Shown piece by piece: positions 5,089-5,204 of a DNA stretch of 5,204 nt. The notes beneath the pieces were generated by a model that saw only the letters and a list, made by a program, of their open reading frames with translations, had not been told where the DNA came from and did not search any database. Position 1 is the stretch's first letter; every line of letters begins with the position of its first letter. The stretch is from Acidimicrobiaceae bacterium (GTDB lineage: Bacteria; Actinomycetota; Acidimicrobiia; Acidimicrobiales; RAAP-2), in the NCBI GenBank assembly GCA_003133075.1, contig PKZN01000115.1, positions 23,066 to 28,269 on the forward strand, in the 5' to 3' direction. The translations under genes were made by a program, and so were the position numbers.

Positions 5089-5204
5089 ATGAACGATCAG
5101 ACCAACTCACATCACCCCCACTCCGCCCCCCTCGAGCGACCCGTCGAAGGTCGCATGATCGGCGGTGTCGCCGCGGGCTTCGCTCGCTTCTTCAACGTAG
5201 ATGT
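5089..5204 (+). CDS. PspC-domain protein, N-terminal part (cut by window edge)
   Basis: Read directly from the sequence: ATG at 5089, 38 codons to the edge. A polar start MNDQTNSHHPHSAP is followed by LERPVEGRMIGGVAAGFARF and FNVD. The pattern 'R...gRmigGVaaGfA.ff.vD' is the opening of the PspC domain (PF04024), a small membrane-associated domain found in phage-shock and other envelope-stress proteins. In full proteins a hydrophobic membrane segment follows soon after. AGGAG at 5078-5082 lies 6 bases upstream of the ATG, an excellent ribosome site. In actinobacteria PspC domains occur alone, with extra membrane segments, or fused to histidine-kinase modules; which type this is cannot be seen here. 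The gene has its own promoter with an operator-like repeat and lies 253 bp after the WHG-type TetR gene. Confidence 0.82.
   Translation, partial: MNDQTNSHHPHSAPLERPVEGRMIGGVAAGFARFFNVD

Overview
The window looks like chromosomal DNA from a high-GC actinobacterium. The evidence is GC-rich coding sequence with GTG starts, one apparent leaderless promoter, TTGAC-type promoters, DrrA/DrrB-type exporter genes, and partial genes for GerW/YtfJ-like and PspC-domain proteins. The exact lineage cannot be fixed from the sequence; Acidimicrobiia-like or other non-streptomycete groups are possible. There is no sign of insertion sequences, phage genes, CRISPR, tRNA or rRNA.

Layout. (1) Positions 1-1174, minus strand: a TetR-family regulator (337 aa, with an unusual C-terminal helical, charged extension) is followed 26 bp downstream by the first 44 codons of a GerW/YtfJ-like protein cut by the window edge. 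(2) Positions 1175-1259: a compact divergent control region. A leaderless-type promoter for tetR and a -35/-10 promoter for the exporter flank or overlap a 24-bp imperfect palindrome, the best candidate operator. (3) Positions 1260-3088, plus strand: a two-gene DrrA/DrrB-type ABC-2 exporter with an ATGA stop/start overlap. (4) Positions 3280-3951: a 223-aa protein of unknown function with one N-terminal membrane segment and an outer beta-rich domain. (5) Positions 4131-4835: a second TetR regulator with a WHG-type C-terminal domain, preceded by a long inverted repeat. (6) Positions 5011-5204: a strong promoter with a perfect 8-bp inverted repeat across its -10 and start site, then the beginning of a PspC-domain protein cut by the window edge.

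How it may work together. The left half reads as a self-regulated export module: the divergent TetR probably represses both itself and the DrrAB-type pump until a ligand binds. The GerW-like gene would be co-transcribed with the regulator. The right half is a second TetR next to an envelope-stress-type PspC gene. The two control regions share the 10-mer AGTGCTCTCA and TGCTCT half-sites, which suggests, without proving, that this second TetR controls both. The individual families are familiar; the less usual parts are the extended TetR with its GerW-like partner, the unrecognised anchored protein, and the shared operator-like motif.
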